A DNA stretch of 64,000 bases, taken from assembly GCF_003419895.1 (NCBI RefSeq), contig NZ_QPMM01000002.1:806001-870000 (forward strand), given 5' to 3'. The notes under the pieces are model-generated. The model searched no databases, had not been told where the DNA came from, and saw only the letters and a list, made by a program, of their open reading frames with translations. Source of the DNA: Chitinophaga silvatica (lineage in GTDB: Bacteria > Bacteroidota > Bacteroidia > Chitinophagales > Chitinophagaceae). Shown in pieces: positions 1 to 8,715 of this stretch (position 1 is the stretch's first letter; each line of letters starts with the position of its first letter). The translations under genes and the position numbers were made by a program.

Positions 1-210
1 CTTACCTTCTATTTCGCTGCCATTCAGACTATCCATAGCCTTAGCTCCTTCTTCTTGATTAGGCATTTCCACGAATCCAAAACCGCGTGAACGGCCAGTT
101 TCGTGGTCTTTGATAACCTTTGCGGAGGTAACCACTCCATAATCGCTGAAAATCTGATGCAGATCCTCATCGTTCAACCTATAGTGCAGGTTGGCTACGT
201 AAATGTTCAT
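1..210 (-). CDS. RRM-domain RNA-binding protein (3' part cut by window edge)
   Basis: Seventy codons are visible, reading leftward off the window; the start ATG is at 210 and the C-terminus is missing. The protein begins with RNP2 (IYVANL, residues 3-8) and has RNP1 (RGFGFVEM, about residues 42-49), the two RNA-contacting strands of an RNA recognition motif. Small single-RRM proteins of roughly 80-120 residues are common in Bacteroidota and cyanobacteria and bind single-stranded RNA in the cytoplasm. Whether a glycine-rich tail follows cannot be seen. The family call is secure; the RNA target is unknown. Confidence 0.9.
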   Translation of the reverse strand, partial: MNIYVANLHYRLNDEDLHQIFSDYGVVTSAKVIKDHETGRSRGFGFVEMPNQEEGAKAMDSLNGSEIEGK

Positions 211-458
211 GATAACTGAAATTAAAAAAATGAAAAATAATATACTGAAGTTATGAAATTCTATTAATAAAAATGAAGGCCTTCAAATATTTTTACTTTT
301 ATTCCTCTTTTTAAACGATTTATGAGCTAAAGTACTCGATTTGAGCGCATTTTATGTTATAAACGTTAACAAAAAATAACATTCTATTTTATGTTTATTG
401 CAGGTTATCCGTTATTTTTTTCGTAATTTAAGAGTGTAATCCATTAAAATATTTTAAC

Positions 459-1178
459 ATGGGAGGCTTAACTGAGACCTGGTTTGCGGATGGATACATC
501 GATTTTGAACTAAAAAAATACACCTTACTGGCCTATCTGCAAGACGTCAACCGCTACTTTAATGAAAGCAAGCTGTACCCGCAGCTTACCGATATCATCT
601 TTCACTATAACAACCTCATTGCATTCAGAGATAATAAACAATATTTACAACAACAGTTTCCAAAACGACTCACAGCAGTAAATCTCCAAAAGCTGGAGCT
701 ATTGTATGAACAAATGATTGCTGATGATGAACTGATGGAAGAACTGGAAGATATTATTCAATATTCCATCACCCAAATGAATAACACCATTAAAGAGGGT
801 ACAGATATTTATGAATGGGTGGCAGGACAACTAACTATCTTTCCTGTTGGGCTGGTACCATTGGAAAGCCAGGAAGGTTATCTATTGCTTTGTGATGGAA
901 GTCACAGGCAAACACTGGTGTATAATTACCGGCTGACTATTTTTGAAAGACATGATGAAAAGTACAGAGGAATACATACCTCCTACGTTTCATCCTATCA
1001 GCAGGATTTTGTGCATACAATTAACCATATTAAGTTCCTGCTGATCAGAGAGCAGAAACAATTGCCTAACCCGGCTGTGTATTGTATTGAAACGCCTTTG
1101 GTAATGCCAATAGATGAAACGCTATTACCTATTGCAAAAAGAAGCCTGGTGAAATATATAGCTCAGCAAGCAGCCTAG
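459..1178 (+). CDS. Conserved-looking hypothetical protein, 239 aa
   Basis: I do not recognise this protein. It has no signal peptide or membrane segment, so it is probably cytoplasmic. The N-terminal half is rich in leucine, tyrosine and acidic residues and looks helical (about residues 20-115). A more beta-like part around residues 120-165 contains a Cys-Asp-Gly-Ser-His-Arg stretch. The frame is open over 239 codons with codon use like its neighbours. It ends convergently on the DUF4230 gene, overlapping it by four bases, so no terminator lies between them. Confidence 0.6.
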   Translation: MGGLTETWFADGYIDFELKKYTLLAYLQDVNRYFNESKLYPQLTDIIFHYNNLIAFRDNKQYLQQQFPKRLTAVNLQKLELLYEQMIADDELMEELEDIIQYSITQMNNTIKEGTDIYEWVAGQLTIFPVGLVPLESQEGYLLLCDGSHRQTLVYNYRLTIFERHDEKYRGIHTSYVSSYQQDFVHTINHIKFLLIREQKQLPNPAVYCIETPLVMPIDETLLPIAKRSLVKYIAQQAA

Positions 1179-1792
1179 TTCAGGGCCGGAGCTTTGGTAT
1201 CATCTGTATACTCAATTTCAAGTGTATGATCTTTCATGAATGGGGCATAATATTGCTCCATCAGTTTCTGAATTTTCTCTTTAGATTGTTGAATATAGGT
1301 TGAGTTACTCTCTAACTGAGCCCTGCTGCTTTTATACAAAGACTTCTGTACTTCCGTGTAGGTTTCATCATCCTGAAATAAAAACAAACCTTTTTTATTG
1401 GAAGTTTCCATCTTATCAACCTTTAGTTCGTAGCTCAATAATTTTGGAGCAGGTAATTGAATAATTATTTTTTTATTGTTCTGCTGTACTTTAAAATTTT
1501 TCTCGTCTACATTTACTCCATATTTCGCCTGATAGGGAATGCTTACCCATACTGTATTTTCAAAGAAAGCTTTCTTCCAGTTGTCTGTCCATCCTCCACT
1601 ATCTTCAATATTACTTCTCTTGATACTGGCACTGCCCTGTACATCCAGTGTTGCTAATTCAGCGATTTCTCTTACTATAGTGCTGTTGGAAATTACCTGC
1701 TGGCTAACATTGGTGGAGCCAAAACGTTTACCAAGCCAAAATATTAATCCGGCGACCAATAGCAACAGTACTAAGTAAATAATCTTTTTCAT
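1175..1792 (-). CDS. DUF4230 family membrane-anchored protein
   Basis: A 205-residue protein with one N-terminal hydrophobic helix (about residues 4-20) and the rest outside the cytoplasmic membrane. The body matches the DUF4230 pattern: a strand-rich core with a Val-Trp-Val-Ser-Ile-Pro-Tyr-Gln-Ala-Lys-Tyr-Gly-Val segment (about 81-93), a lysine-rich strand giving IIIQLPAPKLLSYEL, then a C-terminal charged helix. The family is widespread in Bacteroidota and its function is unknown. It may be the last gene of a leftward run of AraC, GNAT and cupin genes, with only 51 bp to the cupin gene. Confidence 0.78.
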   Translation of the reverse strand: MKKIIYLVLLLLVAGLIFWLGKRFGSTNVSQQVISNSTIVREIAELATLDVQGSASIKRSNIEDSGGWTDNWKKAFFENTVWVSIPYQAKYGVNVDEKNFKVQQNNKKIIIQLPAPKLLSYELKVDKMETSNKKGLFLFQDDETYTEVQKSLYKSSRAQLESNSTYIQQSKEKIQKLMEQYYAPFMKDHTLEIEYTDDTKAPALN

Positions 1793-1843
1793 GTGCTAAA
1801 TGTACTAAAAAAGAATATTATAATTATCGTATATACTTAAGCG

Positions 1844-2347
1844 TTATCTTGTCAGGCTATCAATTAATGCAGTATGTTCCGGATATGCCGCTTGTAAGGG
1901 CGCTTTTTCGGCCAGCTCAAAATCGGCGAAATCAAATCCTGGCGCCACTGTACAACCTGTAAGAGCAAAGCCGCCTAGTACTTCCACTCTGGAGGCAAAC
2001 CAGTTGCCTGCTGTGATCACTATCTGTAGTTGATCCCCATTTACTACATCTCTTCCTAATTTATGCGTTTTAAGTTCGCCACCTGGTGCGATTTCGTAGA
2101 TAGTCAGCGTTTGTCCGTCATAGAAATGCCAGATCTCATCTGCGGCAATTCTGTGAAAGGCCGAAAATTGACCATATTCCAGCAAAAAGTAAATGCATGT
2201 CGAGGCATTTCTATTACCAGCCATACCAGCTGGAAGGGTCGACATATCCAACATCCAGTCAGATCGGTAAGTTTCGCGGAAAGCACCTCCTTCTACATGG
2301 GGTGTTAAATTCAATTGTTCACGCCAGAAGGCTGCATTAGGTTGCAT
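1844..2347 (-). CDS. Cupin superfamily protein, DUF985 type
   Basis: A 167-residue cytoplasmic protein with the DUF985 cupin signature: LTPHVEGGAFRETYRSD near the start, the cupin motif FHRIAADEIWHFYDG (about residues 62-76), and a second strand ending in LTGCTVAPGFDFADFEL. The length is normal for the family. The closest structurally studied relatives are small double-stranded beta-helix proteins whose ligand is unclear, so no reaction is assigned. It follows the GNAT gene at 36 bp on the same strand and is probably co-transcribed with it. Confidence 0.88.
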   Translation of the reverse strand: MQPNAAFWREQLNLTPHVEGGAFRETYRSDWMLDMSTLPAGMAGNRNASTCIYFLLEYGQFSAFHRIAADEIWHFYDGQTLTIYEIAPGGELKTHKLGRDVVNGDQLQIVITAGNWFASRVEVLGGFALTGCTVAPGFDFADFELAEKAPLQAAYPEHTALIDSLTR

Positions 2348-2383
2348 ATGGGGAATTTAGAACTATAAGATAATCAAAAAAGT

Positions 2384-2827
2384 TTATTTTTTCGTGTACA
2401 CATCAGGGTTATGAAGGTTCATGAACTTTTCAGGGTTTTGAATAGGTTCAAAACCATATTTAGCGTAAAGTCCATGTGCATCTGAGGTAACCAGAAGAAT
2501 ACGGCGCAATCCCTGTAAATCGGGATGTTGTAGCATTGTTTCCATTAACCACTTTGACAATCCTTGACCCCGGGCTTCCGGTAAAATAAACACATCAGCC
2601 AAATAAGCAAAAACGGCTTTATCGGTAATCATCCTGGCAAACCCTATTTGTTTATCCTGATGAAATACTCCAAAGCATAAAGAACCTTCAATCATCCTTA
2701 CAACAGTATCCATGGGTATATTTTGTGCCCAATAAGAATCGTTTGCCAGATAGTTGTGAATAACCGTCAGATCGAAACGAGTCTTGTCTGTTGTAATACT
2801 ATATTCTCCTTTTGTAACTGTATTCAT
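2384..2827 (-). CDS. GNAT family N-acetyltransferase
   Basis: A 147-residue single-domain acetyltransferase. The acetyl-CoA binding segment is the V-F-I-L-P-E-A-R-G-Q-G-L-S stretch (about residues 79-91; the usual Q/RxxGxG/A loop), followed by the conserved amphipathic helix and a C-terminal LYAKYGFEPI strand-helix (about 120-129). It transfers an acetyl group to an amine; the substrate cannot be told from sequence. It lies 44 bp downstream of the AraC-type regulator on the same strand, which suggests joint control. Confidence 0.9.
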   Translation of the reverse strand: MNTVTKGEYSITTDKTRFDLTVIHNYLANDSYWAQNIPMDTVVRMIEGSLCFGVFHQDKQIGFARMITDKAVFAYLADVFILPEARGQGLSKWLMETMLQHPDLQGLRRILLVTSDAHGLYAKYGFEPIQNPEKFMNLHNPDVYTKK

Positions 2828-2871
2828 GGCATTACTCTATTTATTTAATAAAAGTAATGCAAAATACTTTT

Positions 2872-3708
2872 TTAGCTGGCAACGGCTACCTGATCGAGGT
2901 TAAAACCTGGCATTTGGGCAATAGTAGCTGTTGCTGATGCGAAATATGATGGAGTTTGATGATTGAACTGGAGGTAATCATGAATAAACATAGCATGGTT
3001 ATAGAATGGAGTAGCTTCCATAGGAAGTTGCCATTCAGAAAGATTTAATTGCTGTAATGCTCTCATGGCAGTCCTGTATTTTATCATACGGGCATATAAT
3101 AAAGGAGGCAAGCCAACAATTGTATTGAATAATCGCTCTAACGTAGGTTTAGATATTGTATAACGTTCAGAAAGCTCTTCCAAACTAACGTTTCCTAATT
3201 TAATCAGCATATAGTCGGCAATATCATCTACTGATTTCAGGTTACAGCTATTGGATTCCATAGCTGTCAGACAAGCTTTATCCAGCAACTCTTCCACTTC
3301 CTGCATGTTTGTAATTTGTTTCAATGAACTGGCAGTATTGCTCCATAAGTTATCCTGTATATCCAGATCTCTGTAGTAATTGGTAAAGCATTCACTATGT
3401 AACCCCAGCAACCTGTAAGATCCGTAGGCATTTAATTGTATTACAGCAACTTTTACCGGTCCTTCCACCTGAAAATGGGAGGCACAAGTAATATGACCTA
3501 AGATCGAATTACCTGTTAAAGAAAAAGATTTGTGCGCAGCTGGTTTTACTTCTCCCTTACCTTCAAGCATCAGAATAAGATACTGATCGCCCAGGGCAAA
3601 AAGGTTTTGTGGAAGCTGTATGGTACCGCGGGTATTATCTTCCCAATAATAATATTGCTTAACAAATGGTCTTAAAGCGTCCGCAGGGTGATAGATATGG
3701 AAATTCAT
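2872..3708 (-). CDS. AraC family transcriptional regulator
   Basis: A 278-residue regulator. The N-terminal half (about 1-150) is a cupin-like sensor domain of the type seen in Bacteroidota AraC proteins (PADALRPFVKQYYYWED at the start). The C-terminal half carries the paired helix-turn-helix: VSLEELSERYTISKPTLERLF (about 174-194) is the first and more typical. The second is degenerate, with FYNHAMFIHDYLQFNHQTPSYF standing in for the usual F..SYFNR.FK..G.TP..Y. It probably controls the GNAT and cupin genes that follow it. The ligand is unknown. Confidence 0.85.
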   Translation of the reverse strand: MNFHIYHPADALRPFVKQYYYWEDNTRGTIQLPQNLFALGDQYLILMLEGKGEVKPAAHKSFSLTGNSILGHITCASHFQVEGPVKVAVIQLNAYGSYRLLGLHSECFTNYYRDLDIQDNLWSNTASSLKQITNMQEVEELLDKACLTAMESNSCNLKSVDDIADYMLIKLGNVSLEELSERYTISKPTLERLFNTIVGLPPLLYARMIKYRTAMRALQQLNLSEWQLPMEATPFYNHAMFIHDYLQFNHQTPSYFASATATIAQMPGFNLDQVAVAS

Positions 3709-3804
3709 AGGTGCTATAAATTGGCGTTAGGGATTCTCTTTCAGCATATCCAACGATCACATATTGTAAATATATGTTAAAAAAATCATATTACCAACTC
3801 GTTT

Positions 3805-3890
3805 GTTTCTCGCAGAGTGGTAAAGATTAATATTAAGGAACAAAGGTTTTTTTTAAGGTTAATATTAATCTTTACCACTCTGCGAGAAAC
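3805..3890. repeat. Long inverted repeat, copy 1 of a four-copy family
   Basis: Two perfect 32-bp arms (3805-3836 and 3859-3890) flank a 22-nt spacer with a run of eight T. The outer ends read GTTTCTCGCAGAG and the arms continue into AAAGATTAATATTAA. A weaker CTCG/CGAG match extends it outward. It lies 14 bp after the stop codon of the S9 peptidase and upstream of the AraC gene on the same strand. It could act as a terminator or 3'-end stabiliser. Related copies are at 7729-7902, 17904-18105 and 40819-40993. Confidence 0.9.
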
Positions 3891-3904
3891 AGCGAGTTTA
3901 CGAG

Positions 3905-6763
3905 CTATGGAACTAATTCCCAGCCCCAATTTATTCCTTTTTCAGTAGCCGGAACACCATTTACCATCCACTGAGGAGCAGGGGCTCCTTTAAGCAGGTG
4001 GTCGAAAAACTGTTGTTCACGACGTTGTATGTCCTTACGGTTCTGACGTTGAATCAGATTATGTGCTTCGTTGTTGTAGTTCAGCATCCAAACCGGTTTG
4101 CCTAAGCGGCGTAAACCTGTAAACAGCTCAATGCCCTGATACCAAGGTACTGCCCCATCTGCGTCATTCGCCATAATTGCCAGAGGCGTTGATACTTTAG
4201 GCAAATTGAAAAGCGGAGAATTTTCTATATAAAGTTCAGGTTTCTCCCAAAGGGTAGCACCAATACGGCTTTGAGAATGTTCGTACTGGAACTGGCGATT
4301 CATACCACTTTCCCATCTGATTCCTCCATAGGCACTGGTCATATTGGCAACTGGTGCACCTGCCCATGCAGCAGCAAACAAATTGGTTTGAGTTATCAGG
4401 TATGCAACCTGGTAACCTCCCCAGCTCTGACCCTGAATACCCATATGTTTTCCATCTACCCAGGATTTTTTAGCCATATCTTCTGCTGCACTTACAATAT
4501 AATCATAAGCACTCTTACCCGGATAACCATTTTCGTAAGTAATATCCGGTGCAAATACCAGATATCCTCTGCTTACGAAGAAAGAAATATTCAAACGTGA
4601 CGGAGTAGGAGCTGGTGCCTGATAGTTGTAAAGTCCATCTGTTAATTTCTCATAGAAATAGAATATAACAGGATATTTCTTGGTGCTGTCAAAATTTTCA
4701 GGTTTATACAAAATACCTTCTGCGTGTTTTCCGCTGAAAGTTGTCCATTTGTATAGTTCTGCTGTTCCCCAGTTATATTCCTTTTGCTGAGGATTGGTAT
4801 GACTCAGCTGAGTAGCTTTGTTGAAATCATCAGTTGCAGTAAAAACATCTGGAGATACATCATATCTGCCTTTATTGAAAACATACACCTGATTAGTTGA
4901 AGAGCGTTGCAGATCAGTAAAGGACCACGGACCTAATACCAATTGTTTAAGTGCCGGTTTTTTACCGTCTTTACGCACACCCGGCTGCAGATAGAAACCA
5001 TTGTATTTGCTGGTTTCCTGATATGCGCTTAATACCATTGGAGAACCATAAAGAACGTATTTGTATTCTTTATCTAACTGTATATAGCGGAAAGTAATCT
5101 TTTCTTTACGTCCGATTCCATCTGTGTAATTAACGGGTGCCTGTTTACCAGCTGGATCAACAGACCAGATATCATAACGATCATAGATAAATACTTTATC
5201 GTCGTTATGTAACCAGGTGGCAATGCCATAGGCTTCAGGAACATCAGGATGATCATCTTCCTCATCAAACATTTTGGTAGGAATTTTATCACTGATATTG
5301 GCAGTTAAACCTGTTGCATTTTGGTAAGAAAACCAATTTCTTTTATCCAGATCATACCAGATGATATATTTACCGAAAGGAGATAAGTAATAATTTCCAT
5401 TCAGTTTCTCCTGAATTTTTTTACGGGTACCGTCGTTTACATTAATGAGGTAAGCTGTTTTAAGAGTGCGACCAGTCCATTGCAGGGCAACTCTTTCTCC
5501 TTTATCTGAATATCCCAGGGCATAAGGACTATCTTCCTTTGTAAAGACCACAGTTTCTACATCATCATTCCCCAGCTGAATTACCCTGTTGCTTCCAGGA
5601 TGATAAACAGCAGCGAAGCTCTTTTTAAGTTCCTTATCTGCATTCTTTAATTGCATTGGTTGCAGATAATCATCTTTGTAATTCCAGATATCTACTTTGG
5701 CAACTTCGAAATCAACGATATTGGTGTCTTTCACTGGTAATATCGGAGCAGTACCAAAGAAAAGGCGTTTACCATCGTTACTGAAGGTAAGAGTAGCATT
5801 TGGACTGATAGTCCAGTTTGCAGGAATTCCGTTACTGTTTTTATCAGCTACTATTTTAGCACTATCAGATTTTGAATCGAAGTAATAGAGTTTGTAGAAT
5901 TGTTGTTGTGCTTTTGAAGAATCGCTGGTTGCAAGGAATGCTGCCAGTTCTCCTTTTGTAGATATAGCCAGTTGTTTATAATCAGTTTGTCCTTTGCTTA
6001 AGGTATCTGCCTTGCTTTTGGCTATGTTCCAACGTATCAGACTGGAGGTCGATAATGAATCTTTTTTGTTGATAGTTGTTTCAACGAGGAGATATTGTCC
6101 ATCCTTATTGAAAACATATTCGCTGGCATTTTTGATGGTATCCTGTTTGCCAGACACAAGTTGACGGACGATCAGCATTCCGTTTTCACTTCCACTGCCA
6201 GCAGCTTTATCATCGTCCTCTCTATCGTTATCTTTTTTAGTGTTTTTGGCAATTTTATTATCTTTTTTAGAAGAATCTGCCGGCATTTCCTGTAACCAGG
6301 CTACTAAAGAAACGGTAGTAAGAGTACTTTCAGGTATTTTAAAGGATTTGACAGCAGGTATTTTAATAGGTTCTGCAGATTGCCCCATAGCTATAATTGC
6401 CAGAGAATCCTTTGGCATTTCTGCCGGTTTCTTCTTTTTAATCCTTGCATCACGGGTATCCTTAAATAGTGGCTTAATCGTACAAATCAAAAAGCGGGAA
6501 TCTTTGCTCATTACCGGGTTAGTACCTCTTGGTATGGTAACAGATTGCCCGGATTTGAGATCATGAATGATCAGATTTGCATCTCCTTCCTGTGGGAGAA
6601 CAGCATAAGCTACAAATTGTCCGTTGGCACTGATGACTTTTGTTCCGATACTTTGCCAATTGTCATACACACTGTGATCTAATGGCTTTTTAGCAGGTTG
6701 TTGTTGCGCATAGGTAAACAGGCTGGTTCCAAAAAGAACGGCCCCTAACAATACTTTTCTCAT
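3905..6763 (-). CDS. Secreted S9 family prolyl oligopeptidase-like serine peptidase
   Basis: A 952-residue protein with a signal peptide (residues 1-19, ending TYAQ). A long beta-propeller-like region (about 30-680) carries a lysine- and aspartate-rich low-complexity insert near 165-190. The C-terminal alpha/beta hydrolase domain has the nucleophile elbow GQSWGGY (Ser about 780), the acid in NDADGAVP (about 869) and the histidine in NEAHNL (about 901). Such enzymes cleave oligopeptides in the periplasm or outside the cell; the specificity is not clear. The length is greater than in typical DPP4-like members. Inverted repeat copy 1 follows its stop codon. Confidence 0.92.
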   Translation of the reverse strand: MRKVLLGAVLFGTSLFTYAQQQPAKKPLDHSVYDNWQSIGTKVISANGQFVAYAVLPQEGDANLIIHDLKSGQSVTIPRGTNPVMSKDSRFLICTIKPLFKDTRDARIKKKKPAEMPKDSLAIIAMGQSAEPIKIPAVKSFKIPESTLTTVSLVAWLQEMPADSSKKDNKIAKNTKKDNDREDDDKAAGSGSENGMLIVRQLVSGKQDTIKNASEYVFNKDGQYLLVETTINKKDSLSTSSLIRWNIAKSKADTLSKGQTDYKQLAISTKGELAAFLATSDSSKAQQQFYKLYYFDSKSDSAKIVADKNSNGIPANWTISPNATLTFSNDGKRLFFGTAPILPVKDTNIVDFEVAKVDIWNYKDDYLQPMQLKNADKELKKSFAAVYHPGSNRVIQLGNDDVETVVFTKEDSPYALGYSDKGERVALQWTGRTLKTAYLINVNDGTRKKIQEKLNGNYYLSPFGKYIIWYDLDKRNWFSYQNATGLTANISDKIPTKMFDEEDDHPDVPEAYGIATWLHNDDKVFIYDRYDIWSVDPAGKQAPVNYTDGIGRKEKITFRYIQLDKEYKYVLYGSPMVLSAYQETSKYNGFYLQPGVRKDGKKPALKQLVLGPWSFTDLQRSSTNQVYVFNKGRYDVSPDVFTATDDFNKATQLSHTNPQQKEYNWGTAELYKWTTFSGKHAEGILYKPENFDSTKKYPVIFYFYEKLTDGLYNYQAPAPTPSRLNISFFVSRGYLVFAPDITYENGYPGKSAYDYIVSAAEDMAKKSWVDGKHMGIQGQSWGGYQVAYLITQTNLFAAAWAGAPVANMTSAYGGIRWESGMNRQFQYEHSQSRIGATLWEKPELYIENSPLFNLPKVSTPLAIMANDADGAVPWYQGIELFTGLRRLGKPVWMLNYNNEAHNLIQRQNRKDIQRREQQFFDHLLKGAPAPQWMVNGVPATEKGINWGWELVP

Positions 6764-6823
6764 TGCTGCAAAATAAGAAAATTGAGACTTTTAGTCCACC
6801 AATTTTACAGCAACGGAAAAGAA

Positions 6824-7714
6824 TTAATGGCTGCTTTCCAGCTTCAGGTCTTTCCCCTTTGCAACTCTGAACATCTGGAGAAAAACTGATAGGATAATGC
6901 AGGCTAATCCTGCATAGAAAGCTCCATTCAGGAGTTTGTTCTCATGAAAAATGATAAAAGCCAGAATAATGCTGTAAACCGGTTCCAGGTTATAGCAGAG
7001 GTTTACGGTAAATGGAGAGATCTTTTTTAATGCGCTCATACTCAGCAGGTACATAAGAATAGTACAGAACCAGGAGAGTATAAGCAGGTAAATAACATCC
7101 GGAACAGAAGGAATAAGATTTGCTCCCGGGAAGGCCAGCAGATAAAGCGGCATTAGTGCGGTAAGCACTACAAAGCCTGTAGTAAGTTCGTAAAACGTAA
7201 TAGTGTAAGTATCGAAACGCTTGATTAACCGTTTGTTGAAAACAGTGAACAGGGCGGCAAACATGGCAGATATGATACCAAGTATAATACCGGTACGGAA
7301 CTGGCTATCGAAATGGAAGATCAGGAGTATTCCGAATAAGGTAAGCAGACTTAATAACATTTCTGCCAGATCAAATCTTCTTCTATTAATCAGCGGATCA
7401 AAAATAGCGGTAAAGAGGCTGGTCAGGGAAAAGCATATAACCCCGATCGAAACATTCGCATATTTTATACTACCATAAAAAAATAACCAGTGAAGGGCTA
7501 CAATTACTCCGGTGCTACCAATTGGCAGGATATCTTTCCAGGGAAGTTTTTTAAACCGGCCTTGGACACGAAACAAAATGAACAAACTAATAGAGGTGAT
7601 CAGAAGTCGATACCATACCAGTAAGCCTTCGTTTAAAGTGATGAGCTTGCCTAAAATACCAGTAAATCCAGCTAAAAATACAGAGAGGTGGAGCTGGAGG
7701 AATGCTTTTTTCAT
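6824..7714 (-). CDS. EamA/DMT family permease
   Basis: A 296-residue inner-membrane protein with about ten hydrophobic helices and the internal duplication typical of drug/metabolite transporters: the first EamA repeat covers roughly residues 5-135 and the second 148-283. The second repeat ends with a glutamate in LEPVYSIILAFIIFHENKLLNG, the family pattern. The substrate is unknown. It is separated from the upstream glycosyltransferase gene by inverted repeat copy 2, so it either has its own promoter or depends on read-through of that repeat. Confidence 0.9.
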   Translation of the reverse strand: MKKAFLQLHLSVFLAGFTGILGKLITLNEGLLVWYRLLITSISLFILFRVQGRFKKLPWKDILPIGSTGVIVALHWLFFYGSIKYANVSIGVICFSLTSLFTAIFDPLINRRRFDLAEMLLSLLTLFGILLIFHFDSQFRTGIILGIISAMFAALFTVFNKRLIKRFDTYTITFYELTTGFVVLTALMPLYLLAFPGANLIPSVPDVIYLLILSWFCTILMYLLSMSALKKISPFTVNLCYNLEPVYSIILAFIIFHENKLLNGAFYAGLACIILSVFLQMFRVAKGKDLKLESSH

Positions 7715-7728
7715 GAACCTTCGTTAGC

Positions 7729-7902
7729 GTTTCTCGCAAGGCGGCAAAGATTAGTAGTAAGCGGCAAAGTTTTTTATTACGATTAAAGCGAATGTTTTAA
7801 GAAACTTCTCAGTAATTCTTAAAAGCATTCGCTTTAATCTTATTTAACCTTAAAAAAATCCTTTGCCGCTTACTACTAATCTTTGCCACTTTGGGAGCAA
7901 AA
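7729..7902. repeat. Long inverted repeat, copy 2 of the family
   Basis: A composite stem. There is a perfect 27-bp match between 7743-7769 and 7861-7887 (GGCAAAGATTAGTAGTAAG... core). A second perfect 14-bp match between 7781-7794 and 7826-7839 (GATTAAAGCGAATG) lies inside it. The outer ends are GTTTCTCGC on the left and a diverged TTGCTCCC on the right. The centre (TTAAGAATTACTGAGAAG on the bottom strand) resembles the centre of copy 3. It starts directly after the glycosyltransferase stop codon. Confidence 0.88.
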
Positions 7903-8682
7903 TTAATTCGTAACTCGTCTTTTATAATTTCTAAAAAGGCTTTGCCATTGTATTTTGAGCACTCCAAGAATGCCTTCTTTCACAATGCCTTTGCTCATTT
8001 TTGAATATCCTTCTTTCCTGTCTTTGAAGGTAATAGGAACTTCCTTAATGCGGAATCCCAGCTTCCAGGCAGTAAATTTCATTTCAATTTGGAATGCGTA
8101 ACCAACAAACTGAATCTGATCGAGATTGATGGCCTGCAATACGCTGTTGCGATAGCAAACGAATCCGGCTGTCGGGTCTTTTACTGGCATCCAGGTGATC
8201 ATTCCAACGTAAATAGATGCACCATACGATAATACTGCTCTATCCCAGGGCCAGTTTTCAGTTTTTCCACCTTTAACGTATCGGGAACCGACTGCAACAT
8301 CGGCACCATCAACGGCGCAAGCCTGGTAAAGACGCGGTAGATCTTTGGGGTTATGGGAGAAATCAGCATCCATTTCAAAAATGAATTGGTAACCTCTGGC
8401 CAATGCCCATTTAAAACCATGAATATAAGCAGTTCCTAATCCTTGCTTACCCGATCTTTCTTCAAGAAAGACTTCACCGGGGTGTTGCTGCTGTAATTCT
8501 TTTACAATATTTCCCGTACCATCAGGAGATCCATCATCCACAATCAGGATGTGGAAGTTTTCTTTCAGTGAAAGTACTGCGTCAATGATGTTACGGATAT
8601 TATCCTTCTCATTGTACGTGGGAATGATGACAAGCTTTTCCAATGCTGGAGATGATATTTTTGGACTGCGAAAATAATTCAA
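7903..8682 (-). CDS. Polyprenol monophosphomannose synthase-like GT2 glycosyltransferase
   Basis: A 259-residue family 2 glycosyltransferase of the dolichol-phosphate mannose synthase type. Visible motifs are IIPTYNEKDNI (about 19-29), VDDGSPDGTG (about 49-58), the metal-binding EMDADFSHNP (about 103-112), GSRYVKGG and the C-terminal IKEVPITFKDRKEGYSKMS. There is no C-terminal membrane anchor, as in the soluble members. It would move a hexose from a nucleotide sugar to polyprenyl phosphate at the inner membrane face. It is the last of three closely spaced leftward genes (Mur ligase, exonuclease, glycosyltransferase). Confidence 0.88.
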   Translation of the reverse strand: MNYFRSPKISSPALEKLVIIPTYNEKDNIRNIIDAVLSLKENFHILIVDDGSPDGTGNIVKELQQQHPGEVFLEERSGKQGLGTAYIHGFKWALARGYQFIFEMDADFSHNPKDLPRLYQACAVDGADVAVGSRYVKGGKTENWPWDRAVLSYGASIYVGMITWMPVKDPTAGFVCYRNSVLQAINLDQIQFVGYAFQIEMKFTAWKLGFRIKEVPITFKDRKEGYSKMSKGIVKEGILGVLKIQWQSLFRNYKRRVTN

Positions 8683-8715
8683 TTCCGCTGCAAGATAGGA
8701 TGTTCCGCGAAAACA

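Noticed and set aside
3805..3890. CRISPR-like or tandem repeat
   Set aside because: The copies in the window are far apart, single and palindromic, with no spacer array and no cas genes.
4271..4600. 109-codon frame opposite the S9 peptidase catalytic domain
   Set aside because: Shadow frame; the opposite strand encodes the catalytic serine region.
7840..7902. Outward promoter in the inverted repeats (TAATCTTTG resembles TAnnTTTG)
   Set aside because: The spacing has one extra base and no -33 match; the resemblance is likely accidental.
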